Assembly: GCF_003600835.1 (NCBI RefSeq)
Contig: NZ_NQYC01000001.1
Coordinates: forward strand, 3,681,001 to 3,745,000
Reading direction: 5' to 3'
Length of the DNA: 64,000 nucleotides
From: Bacillus sp. PK3_68
GTDB taxonomy: Bacteria > Bacillota > Bacilli > Bacillales > Domibacillaceae
Positions 28,086-36,474 of this stretch are shown one piece after another. The position numbers and the translations under genes were made by a program. Within the stretch, counting starts at the first letter, position 1; every line of letters starts with the position of its first letter. The notes under the pieces are model-generated. The model worked only from the letters and a program-made list of their open reading frames with translations. It did not search any database and was not told the origin of the DNA.

Positions 28086-29786
28086 ATGGCAACGATTGGC
28101 ATTGACTTGGGGACTTCTAATAGTCTCGCTGCTTACTGGTCTGACAATGGCCCGGTAATCATTCCAAATGTACTTGGAGAACACCTTACTCCATCCATCG
28201 TTAGTGTGGATGATAACGGTGAAATACTAGTTGGACAAATTGCTAAGGAGCGTCTGATTTCGCACCCGGATTTGACTGCTTCTATTTTTAAAAGATACAT
28301 GGGTAGCGAGAAAGCTTATTCATTAGGCTCTTACACGTTCTCTCCAGAGGAGCTCTCGTCCTTTATTTTAAAGTCTCTAAAAAGTGATGCTGAGGCATTT
28401 CTTGGCGAGCCGGTGACTGAAGCCGTTATTAGTGTGCCAGCTTATTTTAACGACAGGCAACGTAAGTCTACGAAAAAAGCTGCGGAACTTGCCGGTCTAA
28501 AAGTAGACCGGTTAATTAGTGAACCAACTGCTGCGGCTCTCGCTTATGGTCTTCATTTAGAAGAGACAGATACAAAGTTTCTTATATTTGACTTAGGAGG
28601 CGGCACCTTTGACATATCTATTTTAGAGCTTTTTGAAGGCATCATGGAGGTTAAATCGATCGCGGGAGATAACTTTCTTGGAGGAGAAGATTTTACAAGT
28701 TTACTATTCTCCTATTTTATCGAAATGACAAAACTAGACCTGAATGCATTAGATGCAAATGCTCGCTCCGTTTTATTTAAACAAGCGGAGTTGTGTAAAC
28801 GTGCGCTCGGCCAGGAGCATACAGGAAGAATGAACTATACATATAACGGCAAGGAGTACGAAATTGCAGTCAGCCGCAGTGAATTTGAAAAGCTGGCTGC
28901 TCCGTTAATTTTAAGACTCCGGCAGCCCGTTGAGCGTGCGTTGAGAGACGCTTCCCTTCACATAGATGAAATTGATGCGGTGATTCTTATTGGTGGTGCA
29001 ACAAGAATGCCTATTATTAAGACGATTGTCAGTAAGATGTTCGGACGGCTTCCTTTCTCCACTATTCATCCGGACGAAGCAGTTGGAATGGGAGCAGCCG
29101 TGCAAGTGGCTCTTAAAGAAAGAAATGAAGCATTGCAAGAGTTGATCTTAACAGATGTTTGTCCGTACACATTGGGAACGAGTATATCTAAAAGGATCAG
29201 TCATCAGCAAATAGAGGATGGTCACTTCAAACCTATTATTGAGCGTAATACTCCAATACCGGTCAGCAAGGTAGAACGATTTTACACCATGCATGATTTA
29301 CAAACAGAAATTCTTGTGGATGTTTATCAGGGAGAGAGCCGCCGTGTAGAAAATAACTTAAAGCTTGATGAACTAAAAGTAAAGGTTCCTGCCGCTGCCG
29401 CTGGTGATCAAGCAATAGATATTCGGTACACGTATGATCTGAACGGTTTACTAGAAGTCGAAGTCACGATCATCAGTACGGGTGAAAAAAAGACGATGCT
29501 GATTGAGCAGAATCCTGGACATCTGACCGAAGCAGAGATCGAAGCGAGAATGGAAGAGCTAAAATCGATTAAAATTCATCCTCGCGAGAGAACCGAAAAT
29601 AGGCTGCTGTTGGCTAAAGGCGAAAGGTTGTATGAAGAAGCATTAGGAGATAAGCGAGAGAAAATTGCCTTCTTATTAGAAAGATTCGAACAGGTGCTTG
29701 CTTCACAAAATGAAATAGACATAAAAAAAGCGGCGCAAGTTTTCAAGGCCGAATTAGCTTCCTTTGAAAGGTGGACTGATTATTGA
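28086..29786 (+). CDS. hscC: HscC-type Hsp70 chaperone
   Basis: A 566-aa Hsp70 of the HscC branch, about the size of E. coli HscC (556 aa) and shorter than DnaK. The ATPase domain has IGIDLGTSNSLAAYW, VISVPAYFNDRQR, LIFDLGGGTFDISILEL and AVILIGGATRMPII. The short substrate-binding domain has the HscC-like IIERNTPIPVSKVERFYTMH, then VDVYQGESRRVENN and YDLNGLLEVEV. The long helical lid with EEVD end is missing. It is followed by a J-domain gene (1-base overlap) and a DUF1266 gene. In E. coli hscC also neighbours J proteins (DjlB/DjlC) and DUF1266 proteins (YbeR/YbeU). The clients are unknown. Confidence 0.92.
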   Translation: MATIGIDLGTSNSLAAYWSDNGPVIIPNVLGEHLTPSIVSVDDNGEILVGQIAKERLISHPDLTASIFKRYMGSEKAYSLGSYTFSPEELSSFILKSLKSDAEAFLGEPVTEAVISVPAYFNDRQRKSTKKAAELAGLKVDRLISEPTAAALAYGLHLEETDTKFLIFDLGGGTFDISILELFEGIMEVKSIAGDNFLGGEDFTSLLFSYFIEMTKLDLNALDANARSVLFKQAELCKRALGQEHTGRMNYTYNGKEYEIAVSRSEFEKLAAPLILRLRQPVERALRDASLHIDEIDAVILIGGATRMPIIKTIVSKMFGRLPFSTIHPDEAVGMGAAVQVALKERNEALQELILTDVCPYTLGTSISKRISHQQIEDGHFKPIIERNTPIPVSKVERFYTMHDLQTEILVDVYQGESRRVENNLKLDELKVKVPAAAAGDQAIDIRYTYDLNGLLEVEVTIISTGEKKTMLIEQNPGHLTEAEIEARMEELKSIKIHPRERTENRLLLAKGERLYEEALGDKREKIAFLLERFEQVLASQNEIDIKKAAQVFKAELASFERWTDY

Positions 29787-31279
29787 TGACAGCATGGGAC
29801 ATGCTAGGGATTGAACCGACGGATGACCTGACTGTCATTAAAAAGGCCTATGCTAAAAAGTTGAAAGTGCATCATCCCGAAGAGGATCCAACAGGATACC
29901 AAAAGTTAAGAGAAGCCTATGATTGGGCGGTGAAGCATCAGAAACAAATAGCATTCAGTCCCCAAGGAACAGCAGTGCAGGAAGACGAGAGATGGCTAGG
30001 GAATGAAGAACATGAATGGGAGGACAGCTACGAAGAAGAGAAGGTGTATGTACAGACTCCCCCATGGATCGATTGGAGAGATTCGCAAACTCATTTTCGT
30101 AGAAATGAAGAATTAGTAGAGAGTTTTCTTGAAAAGGCTGAAGAGTTATATGAAAATTTCTCTGACCGTATAAGTGTAGATAAATGGACAGAACTATTAA
30201 ATTCTGATGTCATTTGGAACCTGGAGCTTAAAGAAGAAGTGAGTGACCGTTTGCTAGATTTTTTACACGAGCACCCCTACTTGCCAAATAATATTTGGCA
30301 GCTTATTGATAATAGCTTCCAATGGAGTCACGAAATAACAGAAGACGAAGAAGATTTTCAAGAAAGAACCTCTAGTTGGTTTACTTCTTATTATAAAAAA
30401 CAGCTAGCCGATTTTTATCCAAAGCTTTCTTACACATGTTTGCTTCAAGCCGGTGAGATGAATTACGATGCGTATCTTTCCTACAGGGAATTGGCTGTGG
30501 AAGAGTTCATGGAAAATAAGCTAAAAAAAGCAGAGGAATGGTTTGATAAGGCTTATGCGATTTTTTCGGATGATCCTGAACTTCTCCGCTTACAGGGAAG
30601 TCTATTTTCTCGGACGGGCCGTATGAAGGAGGCCATAGAGGCACTTGCCCGGGCGGTGAAGATCAGCCCTGATGATATAGACGCACAGGTGATGCTTGCT
30701 TACGTTCTTTATGAATCAAAGCATTTGCAAGAAGCCGCTGCACAATGCGAAAAAATTCTTTCTTTCCTGCCAGATCATCTTGACACACTTAGTATCTACG
30801 GCAAAAGTTTGTACGAACAGGGAAAGCTGAACGAATCAAGAGATATATTTAAACGAATAAAGAAAAAGGAAGCTTATGACAGCGAAGCGATCTCTTATTT
30901 AGCAAGCATTCATGCCTTCATGGCAAAAGAGAACAAAAGAGAACAAAAGAGGAGGCAGCGCCCTTCTGCAAGGGAACTGAGCAAAGAACTGAATAAACCT
31001 AGTTTGCTCAAAAACATCTCCTTCCTTTTCCTCTACCTTCCTAAAATTAAAATTCTGTTTCTTCTTGGCCTGCTGGTCTATAGTTGGCTAGAACTTGAAA
31101 ATGCTGTATACATAAATCCTTTATTATTTACCTTGGTGTTTTTTTTCTCTCTTTTTACAGACAGTATCGACTTAAGTTTTCTTGATTTTCGAGCCTATGC
31201 ATGGTTTGCGTTTTTTATTTGGACAACATGGCGAGTTGTAAGAGAATTATGGAAGTCCTGGCGGGCCGCCCGTTATTGA
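29786..31279 (+). CDS. J-domain protein with TPR repeats and C-terminal membrane segments
   Basis: A 497-aa co-chaperone candidate for the HscC protein. The J-like domain is residues 1-50: WDMLGIEPTDDLTVIKKAYA then VHHPEEDPTGYQKLREAY. The HPD tripeptide that activates Hsp70 is HPE here, with ED following. The middle has TPR-like repeats (about residues 240-360, including EALARAVKISPDDIDAQVML). Near the C-terminus are two hydrophobic segments (ILFLLGLLVYSWLEL and INPLLFTLVFFFSLF), so it is probably membrane-anchored like DjlB/DjlC. The start overlaps the hscC stop (TGATG); a TTG one codon earlier is an alternative. Confidence 0.82.
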   Translation: MTAWDMLGIEPTDDLTVIKKAYAKKLKVHHPEEDPTGYQKLREAYDWAVKHQKQIAFSPQGTAVQEDERWLGNEEHEWEDSYEEEKVYVQTPPWIDWRDSQTHFRRNEELVESFLEKAEELYENFSDRISVDKWTELLNSDVIWNLELKEEVSDRLLDFLHEHPYLPNNIWQLIDNSFQWSHEITEDEEDFQERTSSWFTSYYKKQLADFYPKLSYTCLLQAGEMNYDAYLSYRELAVEEFMENKLKKAEEWFDKAYAIFSDDPELLRLQGSLFSRTGRMKEAIEALARAVKISPDDIDAQVMLAYVLYESKHLQEAAAQCEKILSFLPDHLDTLSIYGKSLYEQGKLNESRDIFKRIKKKEAYDSEAISYLASIHAFMAKENKREQKRRQRPSARELSKELNKPSLLKNISFLFLYLPKIKILFLLGLLVYSWLELENAVYINPLLFTLVFFFSLFTDSIDLSFLDFRAYAWFAFFIWTTWRVVRELWKSWRAARY

Positions 31280-31295
31280 GAGGAGAAGGGGAAAG

Positions 31296-31955
31296 ATGGT
31301 ATTGCGTATTTCAAGACAACAAAGAAGGACTCATCGTTACTTGTATGCACTGACGGCTGTATGTTTCAGTGGAAAGTTTGCTTACTATTACGCGATTAAT
31401 CAAAGGTATGGGTTCAAAAAGAGGGAAATGAGAAAAACGTTGGAACAATGGGATGTCAGCGACCATGAAAGCATGAGGAGAGTGCTTGACTGGCTAATAG
31501 ATGCTGGGAGAAAAGAGGAGTTTAGCCAGCTTCAAAATCAATTGACCATTTTTTCGGAGGACAATCGCCAGCCGGGTATCCATTCACTACCCGATGACGG
31601 AGAGTTGAAGAAACAAGCAGATTTTACTAATCAATATTTTAGAAGAGTGTCACCTCAAAATATAGCTGCCTTTGATTATGCCTTTTGTATTGTGTTAAGC
31701 AGATTTGGCTGGAAAGTGGGTTATCTAGATTCAGAAGAAGCTTACGACTATATGTTGAAAGCTGCACGTCTCGCTCAATCTTCGTATTCAAGCTGGCTTG
31801 AATACATTACGGCTTATACGATTGGTGTACAATTTGTGGACAGTGCTCAATTAAAGAATCCACAGTATATTATGGTGCAGGAGCCTGCGATCATAAAATT
31901 GCTCTCCTCTCGGCATAGTCCCTTTCAAAAGGTTAAGTGGGATACGAAAATTTGA
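31296..31955 (+). CDS. DUF1266 protein (YbeR/YbeU-like)
   Basis: A 219-aa protein of unknown function. It has a basic N-terminus with one hydrophobic stretch (YLYALTAVCFSGKFAYYYA) and the DUF1266 core: AFDYAFCIVLSRFGWKVGYLDSEEAYDYM and SSYSSWLEYITAYTIG, where W and the acidic residues are typical. It lies 16 bases after the J-domain gene. DUF1266 genes also sit beside hscC in E. coli, so the three probably work together. Whether it is a client, substrate adaptor or regulator is not known. Confidence 0.82.
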   Translation: MVLRISRQQRRTHRYLYALTAVCFSGKFAYYYAINQRYGFKKREMRKTLEQWDVSDHESMRRVLDWLIDAGRKEEFSQLQNQLTIFSEDNRQPGIHSLPDDGELKKQADFTNQYFRRVSPQNIAAFDYAFCIVLSRFGWKVGYLDSEEAYDYMLKAARLAQSSYSSWLEYITAYTIGVQFVDSAQLKNPQYIMVQEPAIIKLLSSRHSPFQKVKWDTKI

Positions 31956-31963
31956 ATAATAAA

Positions 31964-32003
31964 GAAAGGCTGCCCCAAAACAAGGTGTTGGGCAGCCTTC
32001 TAT
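31964..32003 (+). terminator. Terminator of the hscC operon
   Basis: AAGGCTGCCC (31966-31975) pairs with GGGCAGCCTT (31990-31999), with a T-rich tail. Confidence 0.85.
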
Positions 32004-32135
32004 TTATTCTGTAATGAACACAGTGAAATAACTTCCCAAGAATCATGACAGAAAGAGAGTAAAAGTAACCAAAAGTGACAAAAAATATGAAGAAATGAAT
32101 TATTTATGCATGAATTCATAAAAAACACTCAAAAA

Positions 32136-32150
32136 ATGAAAGCGCTATTT
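32136..32150 (+). promoter_or_regulatory. Possible CcpA (cre) site upstream of eutH
   Basis: ATGAAAGCGCTATTT matches the TGNAANCGNTNNCA consensus at 12 of 14 places, with the core AAAGCGCT intact. It lies about 240 bases before the eutH start. The rest of the 32004-32391 gap shows no gene; it includes a possible short frame ahead of the real start but no family match. Confidence 0.4.
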
Positions 32151-32391
32151 TGTCTATCATTAAAAACTTTTAGAAGCAGCTGCTGTTGAACAACGCCTTC
32201 TTTACTGATGATTTAAGAACTGAGGGGAGGAATAGAAGCGAAAAAGAAACAAAAATTAACTAAATTTTGTCTTTTTTGTGAATTTAGGCATAAAAATTGC
32301 AAATATTAAAAAAGTATTTTTATGTATTTATTTTACTGGTGTGGAAATTTTTAACCGCACGACCACTTTGCAACTGAAAGGGAGAATGTCT

Positions 32392-33651
32392 ATGGAGCAT
32401 CTCGGTACTTATGTGATTTATGTAATTATGGCCTTTGTTATTATCGGAGCGATCGCAGCTGTGCGCAACGAAGAAGAAGGAATGGGCAAAGAGTTCATTC
32501 AGGGGATTCACACAATTGGACCGATTTTTATTCCGATTGCTGCTACATTAGCATCAATTCCGTACTTATCAAAGTTTATTGAATTTGCTTTTGGTCCACT
32601 CTTTTCTGCAATTGGGGCTGATCCAGCTATGGCCGCCACTACCCTTATTTCAAGCGACATGGGGAGCTATCAGCTGGCTGATGTGCTGGCTAGTGATCGT
32701 GAAAATTGGATTATTGCCACTGTTAACGGCATTATTATGGGGCCTCATATTATTTTTACTATCCCTGTTGCACTTGCTATGTTGCAAAAGCGCGATCATA
32801 AATATTTAGCGCTTGGAATGATGTCCGGCGTTTTGACTGTGCCGATTAGCGTTTTTATTACAACGAGCATTTTGGCACTGACAGAAACGAAGATCAGGGA
32901 CACAATCAGCACGACGGCTGAGCCGACCTATCAATTGTCCATGTCTATTGGGACAATTTTAATTAATCTTATTCCGTTAACGGCGGTTGGAATATTTATT
33001 GCTGTCGGTTTGAGAATGTTTCCTAATCTGATGATCAAAGGCTTTATGGCCATTGGGTGGTTCATGAGCACAGCTATGAAACTCGTACTGGCATGTACGA
33101 TCGTCGAATATTTTACCGGCGTATTTACTGCCATATTTGGCCATTGGGGATTCGATCCAATTATTGCCGATGCAAAAGATCAATTTAGAGGACTGGAAAT
33201 TGCCGGTTATATCGGTATTATGCTTGCAGGAGCTTTCCCGATGGTTTATGCCATTCAAAAGTATTTGGCAAAGCCGCTGCAATTCTTCGGCAAGCTGCTC
33301 GGTTTAAGCAGCATCGGCAGCGCAGGGGTAATTGCAGCCACAGCCAATCCTCTGGCACTTTTTAAAATTATTAAAGACATGCCAGCAAAAGATAAAGTAT
33401 TAACGATTGCTTATGCCATTTCAGGTGGATGGATGATCGGGGATCAATTGGCATTTCCAGCTAACTTCCAGCCGACAATTATTATCCCAGTAATGCTCGG
33501 TAAGTTTCTTGGTGCTGTTTTGGCGATTCTTCTATGCTACTGGATTTCTATCCCGAAAGCATTGGAGATTGAACGGCTGGAGAAGTTAGAGAACAAGACA
33601 AAGAAACAACAAAATACAGCAGCTGAAGATCCACTTGAAGCAACTAGCTGA
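32392..33651 (+). CDS. eutH: EutH-type ethanolamine permease
   Basis: A 419-aa membrane protein of the EutH family, about 11 hydrophobic segments, thought to bring ethanolamine or its protonated form into the cell. Family-typical stretches include FIQGIHTIGPIFIPIAATLA, ISSDMGSYQLAD and SGGWMIGDQLAFPANFQP. ATG 32392 has AAAGGGAG 7 bases upstream; ATG 32386 is too close to it. No eutBC, eutG or microcompartment gene is in the window, so it is an orphan transporter here. Confidence 0.88.
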   Translation: MEHLGTYVIYVIMAFVIIGAIAAVRNEEEGMGKEFIQGIHTIGPIFIPIAATLASIPYLSKFIEFAFGPLFSAIGADPAMAATTLISSDMGSYQLADVLASDRENWIIATVNGIIMGPHIIFTIPVALAMLQKRDHKYLALGMMSGVLTVPISVFITTSILALTETKIRDTISTTAEPTYQLSMSIGTILINLIPLTAVGIFIAVGLRMFPNLMIKGFMAIGWFMSTAMKLVLACTIVEYFTGVFTAIFGHWGFDPIIADAKDQFRGLEIAGYIGIMLAGAFPMVYAIQKYLAKPLQFFGKLLGLSSIGSAGVIAATANPLALFKIIKDMPAKDKVLTIAYAISGGWMIGDQLAFPANFQPTIIIPVMLGKFLGAVLAILLCYWISIPKALEIERLEKLENKTKKQQNTAAEDPLEATS

Positions 33652-33658
33652 TGATTCC

Positions 33659-33697
33659 ATAGAGGTGCAGGATAAAGACTGCATCTCTATTTCTTTG
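33659..33697 (+). terminator. Rho-independent terminator
   Basis: ATAGAGGTGCAG pairs with CTGCATCTCTAT around an 8-base loop; TTCTTTGTCTTT follows. Confidence 0.85.
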
Positions 33698-33927
33698 TCT
33701 TTATATGTATAAGAAAAATTTTTACAAGGGAACAGTTATAAGGGGATTAAAAACAAGGCTGTCAATGAATTGTTCAATAGAAGCATGAAATATAATAGCC
33801 AGGTTGTCATTGAAAGCGCCAGCTGAATATAATAGTGTAAATCATGTTTTCGTTTGTGCTGCTCATCATGTCGCGGGAATTAGACGGGAAAACAAACTCG
33901 CGGAAGGCGGGGTATGGGGGCATTAAC

Positions 33928-34197
33928 TTGTATAAAGCAGGAGCTTGGGTAAAAATCAAAAACAGAAATGCCGTTGGATTTGTATTGGAAGCAAGCTACC
34001 ATGGTGCGATGGTGTTTGTGATCAGAAATGGAAAGCCAGTTGGAGAACACAGATACAGCTATCATCAGTTGACACTGATGAATGACGATTTAACAGCGGA
34101 TGAACTTCTTGATTTAGCTAGACTAACAGTGGATTTAAATCAGAAAGAATGGTTTATGGAAGTAACAGAACGGATGAAGGAGATATCTGGTGGATAG
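33928..34197 (+). CDS. Small IDEAL-domain protein
   Basis: An 89-aa protein. It starts YKAGAWVKIKNRNAVGFVLE, a small beta-rich module common to Bacillaceae proteins of this size, and ends with an IDEAL-like helix-loop-helix (LTADELLDLARLTVDLNQKE then WFMEVTERM). IDEAL domains are short protein-binding tails seen in YpiB and ComK. I use TTG 33928 because GGGGG lies 7 bases upstream and the residues to the left (possible ATG 33844) look non-coding. The partner is unknown. Confidence 0.65.
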   Translation: MYKAGAWVKIKNRNAVGFVLEASYHGAMVFVIRNGKPVGEHRYSYHQLTLMNDDLTADELLDLARLTVDLNQKEWFMEVTERMKEISGG

Positions 34198-34246
34198 CGT
34201 GGAATCATTTACTATTTTGTTGTGTAAGGAAATAATATTACGAGAG

Positions 34247-34288
34247 AAAAGGTTCAGCTAATAATGATATGCTGAACCTTTTTTATTA
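34247..34288 (+). terminator. Rho-independent terminator
   Basis: AAGGTTCAGC (34249-34258) pairs with GCTGAACCTT (34271-34280), followed by T6. Confidence 0.88.
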
Positions 34289-34540
34289 TCCACCCTTTAT
34301 TTTATCTCCTTTTGTAACTGGTTTAGTAATTTATACTCATGTGCATGTACTTATATAAATTGGTTTTTGATTGGCGCTGTTTTTCGCAACTATCTCACTT
34401 GATTAGATTATATAGTGGATGGGACTACCACATTACTTGTGGAAAAGACAGAATAGAACGAATAGTTATAATTGCTTAAATTGGTAAAATTATGTATGAT
34501 TGAGAAAAGGGATATGTGACTATTTATCTATATTATCTAT

Positions 34541-34622
34541 ACTGGCAAACTCGATGAAAGTCGGGGACGAAAAGCCACAGGTCTAAAACATGGAATGTAC
34601 CATGATGGCCGGGCTGCCGAAC
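34541..34622 (+). promoter_or_regulatory. Cyclic-di-GMP-I (GEMM-I) riboswitch aptamer
   Basis: The leader of the chemoreceptor gene matches the c-di-GMP-I aptamer. GGCAAAC (34544-34550) is followed by a P2 stem capped by a GAAA tetraloop (CTCGATGAAAGTCGGGG), then GGACGAAAAGCCACAGGTCT, a P3 arm (CATGG/CCATG) and a closing GGCCGGGCTGCC. The class consensus is GGACGCAAAGCC, so one C is A here. The bound-base positions G (in GGCAAAC) and the middle A of AAA are kept. A terminator hairpin lies just downstream. Confidence 0.85.
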
Positions 34623-34633
34623 TGTTTTTTTAC

Positions 34634-34706
34634 AAAGAGCTCTTCTGGCCATCCGCGTAAAGTTATTTTTGGATTTACGTTGACGAAAGGAGCTCTTTTA
34701 TTTTTG
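34634..34706 (+). terminator. Riboswitch expression-platform terminator
   Basis: AAAGAGCTC (34634-34642) pairs with GAGCTCTTT (34690-34698), with an inner CGTAAA/TTTACG stem, followed by TTATTTTT. It lies between the c-di-GMP aptamer and the chemoreceptor start, so transcription can stop there depending on ligand. Confidence 0.75.
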
Positions 34707-34730
34707 TAAAGACAGAAGGAGGGGGAAGTC

Positions 34731-36437
34731 TTGTTATCGAAGCTGCTAAAAAATTTAAGTATTGGAAAAAAGTACGGATTGGCTTTAGGAGTGGTTATTC
34801 TACTTTTCTGTCTCTCTGCCATAGTTGTTTACGTAAAGCTGGTAGATGTTAAAGAGAATATTGCCGCTCTTGAGCAAAAGGGAGACCGAGCTATCAAAAT
34901 GACAAAAATGGCTTCTTTATTCAGCGAACAAGACATTCGAATTGCGGATTATATTAATAACCCTGACGAGCGGTTTGTCAAAGGATTTGAGGAAAGGAAA
35001 CAAGCCTTTACTAAGCTTGAAAAAGAATTAGAGGCAACAATTAAAACAGAGAAAGAAGAAGAGGTTTTTGCGTGGATTAAAGGAAATAATAAAGAAGTAA
35101 GTAAGGTTTTCCATGACAAAGTTATACCTGCTGTCAAAAGTGGAGATGAATTAGAGACATTGCTTGCCAGACAAAGAACACAGGCTTTGAGAAGTGAAAC
35201 GGTCGGAAAGCTGGCAGAATTGGAAAGCATGATTAATGAACAGCGAAAGTTAGCGTCTAATGAAGCAAAGCATAGTTTGAATGAATCGATTACTGTATTA
35301 ATTTTCTCCATTATTTTATCTGCAGCCATTGGCTCGGCAGCTGTTTTTATGATCAATCGTCTGGTGAGGCATCACTTGAACCGGGTGGTTGAGATGGCCG
35401 ATAGTATTTCGGAGGGGAATTTACAGATCAAGAAAAGTAATTATGAAGGGGAAGATGAGATTGCCCAACTCAGTTCGGCTATGAATCAAATGCTCGAGAG
35501 CTTACAGGATATAATCCAGAAAATTACCGTTACATCTGAAATAGTAACCAGTCAAAGTGGAGAGCTGACCGAGGCGGCTAGTGAAGTGAAAGAGGGCAGC
35601 CAGCAGGCAGCAGCTACTATGCAACAACTTTCGGCGGGAGCCGAATCCCAGGCCCATGAGGTAAATGACCTTTCAGAGGTCATGGCCAGCTATATTGAAA
35701 GGATTCAAGAAGCAAATAGCAGCGGCGAACACATTTATATAGCCTCAAAAGCTGTTTCAGAATTAACTACTGAGGGAAAACGCTTAATGAGTTCCTCTGT
35801 CAATCAGATGAGAGAGATTGACAAAATTATGCAGGCTTCTGTTGAAAGAGTAAGAGGACTTGATCGTCAATCACAAGAAATTTCATCATTAGTAGCAGTC
35901 ATTCAGGCCATTGCTGAACAAACGAATTTATTGGCGTTAAATGCTGCGATTGAAGCAGCAAGGGCAGGTAAACATGGAAAAGGGTTTGCTGTTGTTGCAG
36001 CTGAGGTACGCAAATTAGCCGTCCAAGTCTCGCACTCTGTAAAAGACATTACAGCTATTGTTTCAGATGTTCAACAAGAGTCATCTGAGGTCGCTCATTC
36101 CTTGGAAGCTGGTTACATAGAAGTTGGGAAGGGGATGGGACAAATTCAGACAACAGGAGCAATGTTTGAAAAAATTGATGCTTCTATTTCTGAAATGACA
36201 GAGAGAGTCCAATTTGTTTCCAAAAATTTGAACCAAATAGTAACGGGCAGTGGACAGATGAACAGATCGATTGAAAATATTGCGTCGGTTTCTGAAGAAT
36301 CGGCAGCTGGAGTTGAACAAACTTCTGCCTCGATTCAGCAAACGAGCAGCTCAATGGAAGAGATTGCTGAAAATGCCGTAAAGTTGTCAAAACTGGCTGA
36401 GGACCTTAATGGCTTAGTGCGTAAATTTACTGTTTAA
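34731..36437 (+). CDS. Methyl-accepting chemotaxis protein
   Basis: A 568-aa transmembrane chemoreceptor. TM1 is about residues 15-35, followed by an outside helical-bundle sensor of about 150 residues (4HB-like, rich in Lys/Glu). TM2 is about residues 185-208, then a HAMP domain (INRLVRHHLNRVVEMADSIS) and the signalling hairpin with AAIEAARAGKHGKGFAVVA. The start is TTG 34731 behind GGAGGGGG. Expression is set by the c-di-GMP riboswitch upstream, so motility or taxis output is linked to c-di-GMP level. The ligand is unknown. Confidence 0.92.
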   Translation: MLSKLLKNLSIGKKYGLALGVVILLFCLSAIVVYVKLVDVKENIAALEQKGDRAIKMTKMASLFSEQDIRIADYINNPDERFVKGFEERKQAFTKLEKELEATIKTEKEEEVFAWIKGNNKEVSKVFHDKVIPAVKSGDELETLLARQRTQALRSETVGKLAELESMINEQRKLASNEAKHSLNESITVLIFSIILSAAIGSAAVFMINRLVRHHLNRVVEMADSISEGNLQIKKSNYEGEDEIAQLSSAMNQMLESLQDIIQKITVTSEIVTSQSGELTEAASEVKEGSQQAAATMQQLSAGAESQAHEVNDLSEVMASYIERIQEANSSGEHIYIASKAVSELTTEGKRLMSSSVNQMREIDKIMQASVERVRGLDRQSQEISSLVAVIQAIAEQTNLLALNAAIEAARAGKHGKGFAVVAAEVRKLAVQVSHSVKDITAIVSDVQQESSEVAHSLEAGYIEVGKGMGQIQTTGAMFEKIDASISEMTERVQFVSKNLNQIVTGSGQMNRSIENIASVSEESAAGVEQTSASIQQTSSSMEEIAENAVKLSKLAEDLNGLVRKFTV

Positions 36438-36443
36438 AAGAAT

Positions 36444-36467
36444 ATGCCCTCCTTGAGGAGGGCATAG
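36444..36467. terminator. Bidirectional stem-loop between converging genes
   Basis: TATGCCCTC pairs with GAGGGCATA around CTTGAG. It lies 6 bases after the chemoreceptor stop and 8 bases from the MFS gene end. Confidence 0.65.
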
Positions 36468-36474
36468 AGATGAT

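Noticed and set aside
34583-34822. 79-residue minus-strand frame over the chemoreceptor leader
   Set aside because: It is the complement of the c-di-GMP aptamer, terminator and gene start; structured RNA explains the sequence.
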